Shown in pieces: positions 29,762-38,837 of a stretch of DNA of 64,000 nucleotides. The notes below the pieces were generated by a model. It searched no databases. It was not told the DNA's origin and worked only from the letters and a program-made list of their open reading frames with translations. The stretch's first letter is position 1; the number at the start of each line of letters is the position of its first letter. The stretch lies in assembly GCF_050871315.1 (NCBI RefSeq), contig NZ_JBJLRE010000006.1; one strand, given 5' to 3'. The position numbers were made by a program, and so were the translations under genes. The stretch comes from Kineococcus gynurae. GTDB taxonomy: Bacteria; Actinomycetota; Actinomycetes; Actinomycetales; Kineococcaceae.

Positions 29762-30868
29762 TCAGTCGGCGCTGATCTCGGCGTAGGCCGCCTGCAGCAG
29801 CGCCGGGTCGGGGCCCTCGAGGCGCCCCGGGCGGCCGATGCCGTCGCAGACCACGAACCGCAGCAGGGACCCGCGGGCCTTCTTGTCGCGCTTCATCGCC
29901 GCCAGCAGCTGCGGCCAGCGGTCGCCGCGGTAGGTCACCGGCAGGCCCAGGGAGCGCAGCACCCGCCCGTGGCGGTCGGCGTCGTCGTCGCTCAGCCGCC
30001 CGGCCATCCGCGCCAGTTCGGCGACGTAGACCAGGCCGACGCTCACCGCAGCGCCGTGGCGCCAGTTGTAGCGCTCGACCAGCTCGACGGCGTGGGCGAA
30101 GGTGTGGCCGTAGTTGAGGATCTCGCGCAGGCCGGACTCCTTGAGGTCCTCCCCCACGACCCTCGCCTTGACCCGCACGGCCCGCTCGACCAGTTCGGCC
30201 AGCACGGGCGAGCGCGGGTCGGTGGCCGCGTCGACGTCGGCCTCGACGAGCTCCAGGATCCGCTCGTCGGCGATGAACCCGCACTTGACGACCTCGGCCA
30301 TCCCGGCGCGCAGGTCGTGGGCGGGGAGCGTGTCCAGCGCTCCCAGGTCGCAGAGCACGCCGGCCGGCGGGTGGAAGGAGCCGACCAGGTTCTTGCCCTC
30401 GGCGGTGTTGATCCCGGTCTTGCCGCCGACGGCGGCGTCGACCATGGCCAGCAGGGTGGTCGGGACCTGCACCACCCGCACGCCCCGCAGCCAGGTGGCC
30501 GCGACGAACCCGGCCAGGTCGGTCACCGCCCCCCCGCCGACGGCCAGGACCGCGTCGGAGCGGGTGAAGTCGGACTGCCCGAGCACCGTCCAGCAGAACG
30601 CGGCGACCTCGGCGCTCTTGGCCTCCTCGCCGTCGGGGACCTCGGCCAGGACGACCTCGAACCCCTGACCGACGAGGTCCTCGCGCACCGCCTCGCCGGT
30701 GCTGCGCAGGGCCCGGGGGTGGACCAGGAGCACCTTCTCGGCCCCCGCCAGCAGCGCGGGCAGCTCACCGAGCAGGCCGCGGCCGATCACCACGTCGTAG
30801 GGCGCGTCGCCGGACACGGTCACCCGTACGGGGGCGGTCCCGGCCGTCGGGCTGGTGTCGCTGCTCAT
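29762..30868 (-). CDS. aroB: 3-Dehydroquinate synthase
   Basis: Protein of 368 residues, the second shikimate-pathway enzyme. The NAD-binding motif is AVGGGAVTDLAGFVAATWLRG, followed by TTLLAMVDAAVGGKTGINT. Metal ligands lie in the LNYGHTFAHAVE region and RHGAAVSVGLV-type sequence (NWRHGAAVSVGLVYVAEL). ATG 30868 overlaps the aroK stop (ATGA). Confidence 0.97.
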   Translation of the reverse strand: MSSDTSPTAGTAPVRVTVSGDAPYDVVIGRGLLGELPALLAGAEKVLLVHPRALRSTGEAVREDLVGQGFEVVLAEVPDGEEAKSAEVAAFCWTVLGQSDFTRSDAVLAVGGGAVTDLAGFVAATWLRGVRVVQVPTTLLAMVDAAVGGKTGINTAEGKNLVGSFHPPAGVLCDLGALDTLPAHDLRAGMAEVVKCGFIADERILELVEADVDAATDPRSPVLAELVERAVRVKARVVGEDLKESGLREILNYGHTFAHAVELVERYNWRHGAAVSVGLVYVAELARMAGRLSDDDADRHGRVLRSLGLPVTYRGDRWPQLLAAMKRDKKARGSLLRFVVCDGIGRPGRLEGPDPALLQAAYAEISAD

Positions 30869-31374
30869 CGGGTCTCCTCGGTGGGGTGGGTGGGGACGGG
30901 GGCCGCCAGCAGGAACTCGGCGATCTCGGCGGCGCTGCGACCGTCGGTGTCGAGCACCCGTCCGGCCACCGACGCGTAGACCTCCTGGCGCGCGGTGTAG
31001 ATCTCGGCCAGGTCGGGACGGGCCAGCATGGGACGCCCCGGGTCGCCCCCGATGCGGCGCTGCGTCTCGGCGAAGGAGGCGCGCAGGTGGACGACGTCGT
31101 GCCCGGCCAGCCGCTCGCGGGTGCCGACCCGTCCGCACGCCCCGCCGCCCAGCGAGACGACGGACTCGGGGCCGGCGAGCACCTCGGCGATCACCGCCTC
31201 CTCGTGGTCGCGGAAGGCGGTCTCGCCGTCGGCCGCGAAGATCTCGGGCACCGTGCGCCCGTCGCGGGTGGTGATGACGTCGTCGGTGTCGACGAAGGGC
31301 AGGCCCAGCCGGGTCGCGAGCAGACGTCCCACGGTGGTCTTGCCGCCGCCCATGAAGCCGACGAGGACGATCAC
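30865..31374 (-). CDS. aroK: Shikimate kinase
   Basis: Protein of 169 residues phosphorylating shikimate. The P-loop is GFMGGGKTTVGRLLA, DTDDVI is the shikimate/Mg site, and SLGGGACG and RPMLARPDL are the family lid and binding motifs. The start is GTG 31374 with AGGAG about eight bases upstream. No aroC is seen upstream; RNase P RNA comes next instead. Confidence 0.95.
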   Translation of the reverse strand: MIVLVGFMGGGKTTVGRLLATRLGLPFVDTDDVITTRDGRTVPEIFAADGETAFRDHEEAVIAEVLAGPESVVSLGGGACGRVGTRERLAGHDVVHLRASFAETQRRIGGDPGRPMLARPDLAEIYTARQEVYASVAGRVLDTDGRSAAEIAEFLLAAPVPTHPTEETR

Positions 31375-31454
31375 GGGGTGGGCTCCTGCGGGTCGACGGA
31401 CGGGCCGCCCGATCCTACGGGGGCCGCCACGGACCGGGCACCGGGCGGGGTGGG

Positions 31455-31840
31455 GACGAGCCGGCCTGTAAGCCGGATCCTGTGCCCCGCCGGTCTCCCG
31501 GCGGGCGGCGGTCATCCATCTCGGGTGCACGTTGCCGTGCACCTCCAGCGACCTACCCGGCAGCTCGGGCGGGCCGCCCTCGAACGCTGCCTGTCTGGTC
31601 TTGCTCCGGGTGGGGTTTACCGAGCCGCACCGGTCACCCGGCACGCTGGTGGTCTCTTGCACCACCGTTTCACCCTTACCGCCCCGATCGCTCGGGGAGG
31701 CGGTCTGCTTTCTGTGGCACTGTCCCGCGGGTCACCCCGGGTGGGCGTTACCCACCACCCTGCCCTTCGGAGTCCGGACTTTCCTCGGCGCCCCCACCCC
31801 TCGCGGGACGGGGACGACGCGACCGCCCGGCCGACTCGTC
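31455..31840 (-). ncRNA. rnpB: RNase P RNA, bacterial type A
   Basis: This is the catalytic RNA of RNase P. On the minus strand GAGGAAAGTCCGGACTCC (near 31790) is the universal 5' core of P4. ACAGAAAGCAGACCGCC (about 31715) and the 3' part with GGCTTACAGGCCGGCTCG (about 31460-31480) match the rest of the core. The two ends pair as P1 (GACGAG...CGGCC with GGCCG...CTCGTC), which sets the ends at about 31840 and 31455. A -10-like TAGTCT lies seven bases upstream of the 5' end. The length of about 386 bases is normal. Confidence 0.95.
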
Positions 31841-31847
31841 CACGTCG

Positions 31848-31853
31848 AGACTA
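31848..31853 (-). promoter_or_regulatory. -10 element of rnpB
   Basis: TAGTCT on the minus strand lies seven bases before the predicted first base of RNase P RNA. No good -35 sequence was seen. Confidence 0.45.
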
Positions 31854-31915
31854 GCGCGCCCGGACGAATCTCCGGACCGGCGAACGCCCAGGTGGCACCC
31901 CTAGGATCGCGTCTC

Positions 31916-32671
31916 GTGCTCGTGCTGCTCCCGCCGTCGGAGTCGAAGTGGGCGGGGCCGGCCCGAGGGGCGTCGCTGCGCCCCGAGACCCTGACCCATC
32001 CCGACCTCACCCCCGCCCGCGAGAAGGTGCTCGACGCCCTCGTCGCGGCCTCCGCCCGACCCGACGCGCTCGACGTCCTCGGTGCGGGGCCGAGCCTGGC
32101 CGGGACGGTGGCGGCCAACACCTCGCTGCGGGAGCGGCCGACCGCGCTGGCCGCCCGGATCTACACGGGCGTGCTCCACGACGCCCTCGGTCTGGCCGAC
32201 CTGCCCGCCGCGGCCGCGCGCCGGGTCCGCGTCGTCTCGGCCCTGTGGGGTCTGGTCTCGCCGCGCGACCGGGTGCCCGGGTACCGGCTGTCGATGGGGA
32301 CCGACCTGCCCGGGATCGGCCCGCTGGCCGCGTTCTGGCGCCCCTTCCTGACCGCGGCGCTGCAGCCGGCGGGCGTGGTCCTGGACTGCCGCTCGGCCGC
32401 GTACGCCGCGGCGTGGGTGCCCGACACCGCGACGGCCCGGCGCACGGTCCAGGTCCGCGTGCTCTCGGGGGGCAAGGTCGTCTCGCACGCGGCCAAGCAC
32501 ACCCGCGGGCTCGTCGCGGGGCACGTCCTGCGCGCGGCGGGCCCCCCGCCGCGGACGGTCGCCGCGCTCGCGGAGCTGGTGGCCCGTGACTTCGACGTCG
32601 AGCTCCAGCCGCCCACCCGGGCCGGGTGGACCCTCGAGGTCCAGGCCCCCGCCACGGTCGGGGGGCGGTGA
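31916..32671 (+). CDS. yaaA: YaaA-family peroxide stress protein
   Basis: Protein of 251 residues, a DUF328/YaaA protein. The Escherichia coli member limits free iron and DNA damage under peroxide stress and has a DNA-binding fold. The family start is LVLLPPSESKW; other conserved parts are ARIYTGVLHDALG and RVVSALWGLVSPRDRVPGYRLSM. The start is GTG 31916. TAGGAT at 31902-31907 could be a -10 that yields a leaderless message. It shares one base with the next gene (TGATG). Confidence 0.88.
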   Translation: MLVLLPPSESKWAGPARGASLRPETLTHPDLTPAREKVLDALVAASARPDALDVLGAGPSLAGTVAANTSLRERPTALAARIYTGVLHDALGLADLPAAAARRVRVVSALWGLVSPRDRVPGYRLSMGTDLPGIGPLAAFWRPFLTAALQPAGVVLDCRSAAYAAAWVPDTATARRTVQVRVLSGGKVVSHAAKHTRGLVAGHVLRAAGPPPRTVAALAELVARDFDVELQPPTRAGWTLEVQAPATVGGR

Positions 32672-33759
32672 TGGGCGAGATCGCCGCGGTCCTGCTCGAC
32701 CGGGCCGGTCCCGTCCTGCTGTTCCTGCTGGCCGTCACCGTGGTGGCCGAGCTGACCGACCGGGCCGGGGTCTTCGACGCCGCCGCGCGCCTGGCCGCCC
32801 GAGCCGGCCGGGGCCGGACGTGGCGGCTCTGGGTGCTCGTCGTCCTCCTCGGCGTCCTGGCGACGACCTTCCTGTCCCTCGACACGACCGCGGTCCTGCT
32901 GACCCCGGTCGTGCTGTCGCTGGCGGTGCAGCTGCGGCTGGACCCCCTGCCGTTCGCGATGACGACCGTCTGGCTGGCCAACACCGCCTCGCTGCTGCTC
33001 CCGGTGTCGAACCTCTCCAACCTCATCGCGCTGCACACGATGGAGCAGCTCGGCGCCCCCGGGTTCACCTCGCTCACCTGGGCCCCGTTCGCGGCCGGCG
33101 TGCTCGGGGCGGTGGCCGTGCTGGGGCTCGCCTACCGGCGGCGGCTGCGCGGCGGGTACACGGCCCCCGAGCCCGGACCCCAGCGCGACCCGGTGCTGTT
33201 CTGGACGTCGGCCGTCGTCTGCCTCGTGCTCGCGCCGCTGTTCGTGGCCGGGATCACCCCGGCGATCCCGGCCACCGCCGCCGCCGTGCTGCTCGCGGTC
33301 GTCTTCGCGGTGCGCGGCGACCGGGAGGTGCTGCGGTTCTCGCTGCTGCCCTGGAAGACCGTGCTGCTGGTGGCCGCGCTCTTCGTGCTCGTCGAGGTGG
33401 CCCGGCGGGCCGGGATGGACGCCCTGCTCGGTCCGGTCGCGGGCAGCGGCGAGGGGTTCGGTGCCCACCTGCGCCTGGCCACGACCTCGGCGGTGGCCGC
33501 CAACCTCGTCGACAACCTGCCGGCCTACCTGGCCATGGAGTCGGTGGCGGGCAGCCCCGGGCGCCTGGTCGCGGTCCTGATCGGGGTCAACCTGGGACCG
33601 CTGGTGACCCCGTGGGCCTCGCTCGCGACCCTGCTCTGGCTCGGCCGCTGCCGGGCCCGCGGGGTCCGGATCCACCTGGGCCGCTTCGCCGCCCTGGGCC
33701 TGGTCGGGGCCGTCGTCTGCGTCGTGGCCGCGACCGCCGCCCTGCAGCTCACCGTCTGA
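32671..33759 (+). CDS. ArsB/SLC13-type membrane transporter
   Basis: Protein of 362 residues with about ten membrane helices. It belongs to the ion-transporter superfamily of ArsB and SLC13: VLATTFLSLDTTAVLLTPVV and WLANTASLLLPVSNLSNLIA are the two half-repeat signatures, and NLVDNLPAYLAMES is the second. It is shorter than classical ArsB (about 430 residues). The substrate is unknown; arsenite or an organic anion are guesses. It is coupled to yaaA by TGATG. Confidence 0.82.
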   Translation: MGEIAAVLLDRAGPVLLFLLAVTVVAELTDRAGVFDAAARLAARAGRGRTWRLWVLVVLLGVLATTFLSLDTTAVLLTPVVLSLAVQLRLDPLPFAMTTVWLANTASLLLPVSNLSNLIALHTMEQLGAPGFTSLTWAPFAAGVLGAVAVLGLAYRRRLRGGYTAPEPGPQRDPVLFWTSAVVCLVLAPLFVAGITPAIPATAAAVLLAVVFAVRGDREVLRFSLLPWKTVLLVAALFVLVEVARRAGMDALLGPVAGSGEGFGAHLRLATTSAVAANLVDNLPAYLAMESVAGSPGRLVAVLIGVNLGPLVTPWASLATLLWLGRCRARGVRIHLGRFAALGLVGAVVCVVAATAALQLTV

Positions 33760-33769
33760 GGGTGAGAGG

Positions 33770-34879
33770 TCAGACGCGGTTGACCGCCACGACCTCGCCG
33801 GTCCCGTCGGGCCAGAGCCGGAGCAGGGTGCGCGAGCCGCAGTCGACGCGGATCCGTCGCTGGTGGCGCCCGTCCACCCCGAGGACCGCGCGCAGCACGA
33901 TCCGCAACGGGTCCCCGTGGGTCACGAGGACCACCGTCCTCCCGGCGTAGCGGCGCAGCAGGTCGTCCCGACCCTCCAGCACCCGTCGTTCGACGTCGGT
34001 CAGGCTCTCCCCGCCGGGCGGCCCGACCGCGGGCGAGCCGGCCCAGGACGCGTACTGCTCGGGCCAGCGACGCATCACCTCGGCCCCGGTGCAGCCGTCC
34101 CACTCGCCGAAGTCGGTCTCGTCGAAGCGCGGGTCCACCCGCACCTCCAGGCCCAGCCGGGCGGCGACCGCCTCGGCGGTCTCCCGGGCCCGGCGCAGCG
34201 TCGAGCAGATCACCACGTCGGCGTCGCGGACCTCCGCCGAGCGGGCGGCGGCGAGGGCCTCCTCGCGCCCCGTCGCGGACAGCTCGGGGTCCACCCCGTA
34301 GCGTCCGGACAACCGTCGGGCCTCGGTGTCGGCGGTCGAACCGTGCCGGACCAGCACCAGGCGGACGGGCTGGGCGTCCGGGTCGGGGTCGGTGGCCGGG
34401 CGGGCCGGCGCGGCCGCCGACGCGGCGGCCGCGGTGCTCCGCTGCCACTGCCGCCCCTGGGCCGCCGCGTCCATCGCCTCGTTGGCCAGCCGGTCGGCGT
34501 GGGAGTTCTGCGCCCGCGGGATCCACCCGAAGTCGACCCGGGCCCCGCTGAGCAGCTCGCGGGCCTCGTCGGCCAGCACGCGCATGTCGGCGTGCTTGAC
34601 CTTCCAGCGGCCCGACATCTGCTCGACCACGAGCTTGGAGTCCATCCGGACCTCGACGGCGGCACCCGGGTCGATCTCGCGGGCGGCGCGCAGCCCGGCG
34701 ATGAGGCCGCGGTACTCGGCGACGTTGTTGGTCGCGGTCCCGATGGCCTCGGCGACCTCGGCCAGCAGCTCCCCGGTCGCCGCGTCCTTGACCAGGGCCC
34801 CGAACCCGGCCGGCCCGGGGTTGCCGCGCGACCCGCCGTCGGCCTCGACCCGCAGCCGCCGCGACCCGGTGGGGCTCAC
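33770..34879 (-). CDS. Bifunctional RNase H I / histidine phosphatase
   Basis: Protein of 369 residues with two domains. The RNase HI domain (about 1-140) carries the acidic active site: EADGGSRGNPGPAGFGALV, NNVAEYRGL, RMDSKLVVEQM and NSHADRLANEAM. The C-terminal phosphoglycerate-mutase-like domain (about 170-369) has LVLVRHGSTADTE and VLVTHGDPLRIVL. The fusion is the actinobacterial Rv2228c type, which has RNase H and alpha-ribazole phosphatase activities. GTG 34879 overlaps the zinc-ribbon gene (GTGA), the same neighbour as in Mycobacterium. Confidence 0.95.
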   Translation of the reverse strand: MSPTGSRRLRVEADGGSRGNPGPAGFGALVKDAATGELLAEVAEAIGTATNNVAEYRGLIAGLRAAREIDPGAAVEVRMDSKLVVEQMSGRWKVKHADMRVLADEARELLSGARVDFGWIPRAQNSHADRLANEAMDAAAQGRQWQRSTAAAASAAAPARPATDPDPDAQPVRLVLVRHGSTADTEARRLSGRYGVDPELSATGREEALAAARSAEVRDADVVICSTLRRARETAEAVAARLGLEVRVDPRFDETDFGEWDGCTGAEVMRRWPEQYASWAGSPAVGPPGGESLTDVERRVLEGRDDLLRRYAGRTVVLVTHGDPLRIVLRAVLGVDGRHQRRIRVDCGSRTLLRLWPDGTGEVVAVNRV

Positions 34880-35619
34880 AGGCCCGATTCGGCGGTCCGG
34901 ACGAGGATGCGGCCGCACTCCTCGCACATCACGACATCGTCGGGGGCCGCGGCCCGGATGCCGGCCAGGTCCGCGGAGTTGAGCTCGAGCTGGCAGCCCG
35001 AGCAGCGCCGCGCGCGCAGCAGGGCCGCACCCACCCCGCCGCGCGGGGCCCGGACCCGCTCGTAGAGGGCCACCAGGTCGGGCGAGACCCCCATCGAGGC
35101 GGCCTGCCGCCGGGCCAGCGTGCCGTTCTCCTCACGCTGGATCTCCTCCAGCGCCGCGTCGCGCCGCGCCTGCACGTCGGCGGCCGAACCCGCGACCTCG
35201 TCCACGACGGCCTGGGCGGCCACGGTCTCCCGCTGGGCCTGCTCGAGGCGCTCCATGACCTCCAGCTCCTCGTCCTCCAGCACCGACTGGCGCCGACCGA
35301 GGGTCTCCAGCTCGTGCTGCAGGCTCTGCAGGTCCTTGGCGCTGCCGGCGCCGGAGTTCAACCGGGCGGTGTCCCGGGCGGCACGTTCGCGCACCTGCTG
35401 CACGGCGGCCTCGGCCCGGGCCACGAGCCGCTCCAGGTCCGAGGACCGGGTCTGCGCCGCCACGAGCTCGTCGGAGGCGACCCGGTGCCGGGTCAGCAGC
35501 GCCTCGAGCTCCTTCTGCTCCGGGAGGCTCGTCCGCCGGTGGGCCAGCTGCGCGAGCCGGGTGTCGACGGCCTGCAGGTCCAGCAGCTTCTGCTGGTCGA
35601 TCGCCGGAGCCTTGGGCAT
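34876..35619 (-). CDS. Coiled-coil C4 zinc-ribbon protein
   Basis: Protein of 247 residues: a long antiparallel coiled coil (about 5-170, Glu/Arg/Leu-rich) ends in a zinc ribbon with two Cys pairs (CSGC and CEEC). The family occurs widely (Rv2229c type), is proposed to bind nucleic acid, and has no fixed role. It is coupled to the RNase H fusion and follows the Nif3 gene closely. Confidence 0.9.
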   Translation of the reverse strand: MPKAPAIDQQKLLDLQAVDTRLAQLAHRRTSLPEQKELEALLTRHRVASDELVAAQTRSSDLERLVARAEAAVQQVRERAARDTARLNSGAGSAKDLQSLQHELETLGRRQSVLEDEELEVMERLEQAQRETVAAQAVVDEVAGSAADVQARRDAALEEIQREENGTLARRQAASMGVSPDLVALYERVRAPRGGVGAALLRARRCSGCQLELNSADLAGIRAAAPDDVVMCEECGRILVRTAESGL

Positions 35620-35628
35620 CCGCCTGGG

Positions 35629-36549
35629 TCACTCTCCTCGAGAAGGCACCCGCATCGACCAGGGGTCGGTACGGGTGGTGGACACGTGCGCGACCACGGT
35701 ACGGCCGCGCGCGGCCAAGGCTGCCACCAAGCGGTCGGCGCACCCCGCCAACCACGGCCATTCGCTCGCCCAGTGGGCCACGTCCACCAGCGCCGGCCCC
35801 TCGATGCCCGTCGTGCCGCCCGTGAACCGGGCGCTCTCGCGCGCCTCGGAGGCGGGGTGGTGACGGAGGTCGGCGGTGACGAAGACGTCGGCGCCCGAGG
35901 CCCGCACCTCGGCGAACAGGCTGTCGCCGGAGCCGCCGCAGACCGCGACCCGCTGCACCAGGCGGTCGGGGTCGCCTGCGACCCGGATCCCCTGCTCGGT
36001 CTCGGGCAGGGCCTCGGCCACCCGCTCGGCGAAGTCGGCCAGCCGCTCGGGCAGGGCCAGCGAGCCGACCCGGCCGAGGCCGAGCTCCGGGCGGTCCGGC
36101 ACCGAGGCCAGCGGCTGCAACGGGACCAGGTCGTCGAGGTCCAGGATGCGGGCCAGCGCGTCGGAGACCCCGGGGGCCGCGGCATCGGCGTTCGTGTGGG
36201 CCACCAGCAGGGCGCAGCCGGCCTCGACGAGCCGGTGCACGACGCGGCCCTTGGCCGTCGTGGCCGCGACCGAGGTCACCGGCCGCAGCAGCAGCGGGTG
36301 GTGGGTGACGAGGAGGTCGGCGTCGAGCGCGAGCGCCTCCTCGACCACGTCGTCGACCGGGTCGACGGCGAACAGCACGGTGCGCACCGGACGGTCGGGG
36401 TGGCCGCAGACGAGGCCCACCGCGTCCCAGTCCTGCGCCCAGGCCTCGGGCTGGAAGGTCTCCAGCACCGCCATGACCTCGGCCAGCGTCGCGGGGGCCG
36501 GCCCCGGCGACGGTTCGGCGGAGGACTGCGGAGGGATCACGGTCGGCAC
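35629..36549 (-). CDS. Nif3-like dinuclear metal-centre protein
   Basis: Protein of 306 residues of the Nif3/YbgI family (GTP cyclohydrolase 1 type 2/NIF3). Metal ligands are in DLLVTHHPLLLRP, VAHTNADAAAPG and DVAHWASEWPWL; WDAVGLVCGHPD is the N-terminal signature and VFVTADLRHHPASEA the late one. The function is unsettled. Three in-frame GTG codons (36567, 36549, 36540) are possible starts; 36549 has an AGGG upstream. It sits in the Rv2228c-Rv2230c-like trio. Confidence 0.88.
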   Translation of the reverse strand: MPTVIPPQSSAEPSPGPAPATLAEVMAVLETFQPEAWAQDWDAVGLVCGHPDRPVRTVLFAVDPVDDVVEEALALDADLLVTHHPLLLRPVTSVAATTAKGRVVHRLVEAGCALLVAHTNADAAAPGVSDALARILDLDDLVPLQPLASVPDRPELGLGRVGSLALPERLADFAERVAEALPETEQGIRVAGDPDRLVQRVAVCGGSGDSLFAEVRASGADVFVTADLRHHPASEARESARFTGGTTGIEGPALVDVAHWASEWPWLAGCADRLVAALAARGRTVVAHVSTTRTDPWSMRVPSRGE

Positions 36550-36601
36550 CCGTCCGACCCTAACCACCGCCGGGCCACGGTGCCGCCCACCCCCGGCCCC
36601 C

Positions 36602-37753
36602 TCAGTGCCCGGCCTCGTAGCGGACCGGGGCGGGCAGCCCCGCCTCCGCGCGCACCCGCACCGCGAACCGTTCCAGGGAGCGCAGCGCCGCGACGACGTC
36701 GTCGGGACGGACCGCGAAGGGCATCGCGTGGATGGTCTCCCCCGGCGCGGTGGCCGCCACGGCGACGGCCTGCAGGTCCTCGGTGTCGTCGGCGCTCAAC
36801 CCGATCTCGGTCAACGTGGTGGGGAGCCCGACCCGTGTCGTGAACTCGACGAAGTCGCGGATCTCCGAGGTCGGCGCGCCCTGCAGGATCAGCTGGGTCA
36901 GCGAGCCGATGTTGACCTTCTGCCCGTGGGCCAGCCCGTGGGTCTGCGGGGCCGCGGTCAGCCCGTTGTGCACCGCGTGGGCGGCGGCCAGCCCGCCGGA
37001 CTCGAACCCCAGGCCGGACAGCAGCGTGTTGGCCTCGATCACCTTCTCCAGCGCCGGGGTCACCGCGTGGTCGCGGACGGCGTCGAGGGCGGGGAGGGCG
37101 AACTCCCACAGCACGTCCCAGCTGAGGCGGGCCAGCGCGGTCCCGGCCGCGGTGGGCAGTCCGCCCGCCATCGTCGCGGAGCCCGAGGCGGCGGCGGCGC
37201 TCGCCTCCAACCAGGTGGCGAGGGCGTCACCGACACCGGCCGCGAGGAAGTGGGCCGGGGCGGCGGCCACGACCTGGGAGTCGACCAGCACCAGGTCGGG
37301 GTTGCGGGGGAAGAACCGGTACTCCTCGAAGGCGCCCTCGGCGGTGTAGATGACCGCCAGGGCCGAGGTGGGGGCGTCCGTCGAGGCGACGGTCGGCACG
37401 CTCGCCCAGCGGACGCCGGCCAGGTGGCCCGCGGCCTTGGCCGTGTCGATCGTGCTGCCCCCGCCCACCCCGACGAGGACGTCCGCGCCGAGCTCCCCGA
37501 CCGCGGCGGCGACGTCGTCCACCGCGGCCGCGGTGGCGAACCCGTGGAAGCTCTTGCGGTGCACCGGGAGTCCGGCCTCGCGCAGACTGGCCTCGACGTC
37601 GTGGCCGACGAACCCCCAGACGACGTCGTCGACCAGGACGAGCGGGACCGCCCCGAGCCGGGCCAGGTTCTCCCCCACCGCGCGCAGGGCTCCCGGCCCC
37701 TGCACGTACCGGCCGGGGCTGATCAGGGAACGGACCGGGCTGCTGGCGGGCAT
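36602..37753 (-). CDS. Glycerol dehydrogenase-like enzyme (iron/zinc alcohol dehydrogenase family)
   Basis: Protein of 383 residues, close to GldA. The NAD motif is VGVGGGSTIDTAKAAGHLAG, substrate-loop sequence is PTVASTDAPTSALAVIY, and metal ligands are Asp in GVGDALATWLEA and His in AAAHAVHNGL and THGLAHGQKVN. It would oxidise glycerol or a similar polyol with NAD. ATG 37753 has AAGGAGG at a good distance. It is a single gene, upstream of tRNA-Val in the reverse direction. The exact substrate is inferred. Confidence 0.85.
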   Translation of the reverse strand: MPASSPVRSLISPGRYVQGPGALRAVGENLARLGAVPLVLVDDVVWGFVGHDVEASLREAGLPVHRKSFHGFATAAAVDDVAAAVGELGADVLVGVGGGSTIDTAKAAGHLAGVRWASVPTVASTDAPTSALAVIYTAEGAFEEYRFFPRNPDLVLVDSQVVAAAPAHFLAAGVGDALATWLEASAAAASGSATMAGGLPTAAGTALARLSWDVLWEFALPALDAVRDHAVTPALEKVIEANTLLSGLGFESGGLAAAHAVHNGLTAAPQTHGLAHGQKVNIGSLTQLILQGAPTSEIRDFVEFTTRVGLPTTLTEIGLSADDTEDLQAVAVAATAPGETIHAMPFAVRPDDVVAALRSLERFAVRVRAEAGLPAPVRYEAGH

Positions 37754-37815
37754 CGACGCCTCCTTGCGCTCTCGACGTCCGCGCACGGTAGCGGGGGACG
37801 TGCCGAGGCGCAGGG

Positions 37816-37888
37816 TGGGCCCGGCCGGTCTCGAACCGACGACACCCGCGGTGTAAACGCGGTGCTCTACCAACTGAGCTACAGGCCC
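37816..37888 (-). tRNA. tRNA-Val (anticodon TAC)
   Basis: The 73-base cloverleaf has acceptor GGGCCTG/CGGGCCC, D stem GCTC/GAGC, anticodon stem CCGCG/CGCGG with loop TTTACAC, and T arm GTCGG-TTCGAGA-CCGGC. CCA is not encoded. A -10-like TAGCGT (37927-37932) overlaps the stop codon of the next upstream gene. Confidence 0.95.
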
Positions 37889-37929
37889 CGGCTCCCGGGA
37901 CCGGGGGCCGTGCTCACGCGGGCGCCACG

Positions 37930-38370
37930 CTACCGCCCGACGACGGGGTCGCGGAGCACCCGCTCGATCTCGTCCAGGTGCGCGCCGAGGTCGCGGACGT
38001 CGTCCGGCCCACCGCACGCGCTCCACCGGGGCGAACCGTCCACGACGAGCAGCGACCGGCGGGTGGCCACGCCCCGGTGGGCGTCGAAGGCGTCCAGGGC
38101 CCGCGCCACCGCGCCGTGCGGCCAGAAGTCGCTGAGCAGGGGGAACGCGACCCCGAGGGCCTCGCCCCAGGCCCGCAGCGCGGGGACGGGGTCGCAGGAG
38201 ACGACGGCCGGCTGCACCCCGAGGGTGCGCAACCGGTCCTCGGCGGCCACGAGGGCCCCGACCTCGGAGGTGCAGTGCGGGGAGAACGCGGCGGGCAGCA
38301 GGACGAGCAGCGCCGGTCCCTCGGCCCACAGCTCCGCCAGGTCCAGGTCGCCGCCGAACTGGTCGACCAC
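37930..38370 (-). CDS. Peroxiredoxin, AhpE-like
   Basis: Protein of 146 residues with the thioredoxin-like core LLVLLPAAFSPHCTSEVGAL. The peroxidatic Cys stands in a PxxxSxxC form of the usual PxxxTxxC. FPLLSDFWPHGAVARALDAF is the AhpE/BCP region. It would reduce peroxides. GTG 38370 is the only usual start, yet family-like sequence may begin upstream and the APDF-type motif is not conserved, so the start is uncertain. The neighbour DUF3052 and the nearby aceE match the Rv2238c-Rv2241 region. Confidence 0.85.
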   Translation of the reverse strand: MVDQFGGDLDLAELWAEGPALLVLLPAAFSPHCTSEVGALVAAEDRLRTLGVQPAVVSCDPVPALRAWGEALGVAFPLLSDFWPHGAVARALDAFDAHRGVATRRSLLVVDGSPRWSACGGPDDVRDLGAHLDEIERVLRDPVVGR

Positions 38371-38408
38371 CCTGAGGCCGTCGACCGCGCCCGGGGATCG
38401 GTCCGGGG

Positions 38409-38837
38409 TCAGCGACGACCGTTCTTGGGGGTGGTCATCCGGGTGCCGGCCCAGTTGGCCGAGGCGCTGACGCTGGTCGTCGCGTGCAGCCCGGCGGTCG
38501 GGGCCGCCTCGTTGATGTCGGCCGGCTCGACGTGGCCGGGTCGCCCCTGCTTGGGGGTCAGCAGCCAGACGATCCCGCCCTCGGCGAGGTTGGTCGTCGC
38601 GTCCACGAGGGCGTCGACGAGATCACCCTCGCCGTCCCGGAACCAGCACAGGGCGATGTCGGCGACGTCGTCGGCGTCCTCGTCGAGCAGCTCCCCGCCG
38701 GTGATGTTCTCCACGGCCAGGCGGAAGTCGTCGTCGACGCCCTCGTCCCAGCCGAACTCCTGCACCAGCTGCCCCTGCCGGAATCCCAGCTTGGCCGCCG
38801 CCGTCTGATCGGCCGCCGGGTCCGCGGTCGCGCCCAC
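38409..38837 (-). CDS. DUF3052 protein
   Basis: Protein of 142 residues of a family conserved in Actinobacteria with no known role. Its sequence is AAAKLGFRQGQLVQEFGWDE, an acidic middle (DEDADDVADIALCWFRDG), and a strand motif GIVWLLTPKQGRPGHVEPAD. The start GTG 38837 was chosen because related proteins begin just before this point; an upstream ATG (38891) would add 18 residues. It precedes the peroxiredoxin as in mycobacteria. Confidence 0.88.
   Translation of the reverse strand: MGATADPAADQTAAAKLGFRQGQLVQEFGWDEGVDDDFRLAVENITGGELLDEDADDVADIALCWFRDGEGDLVDALVDATTNLAEGGIVWLLTPKQGRPGHVEPADINEAAPTAGLHATTSVSASANWAGTRMTTPKNGRR

Noticed and set aside
37816..37888. Mobile element attachment at tRNA genes
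   Set aside because: No integrase or repeated tRNA ends near the three tRNA genes.
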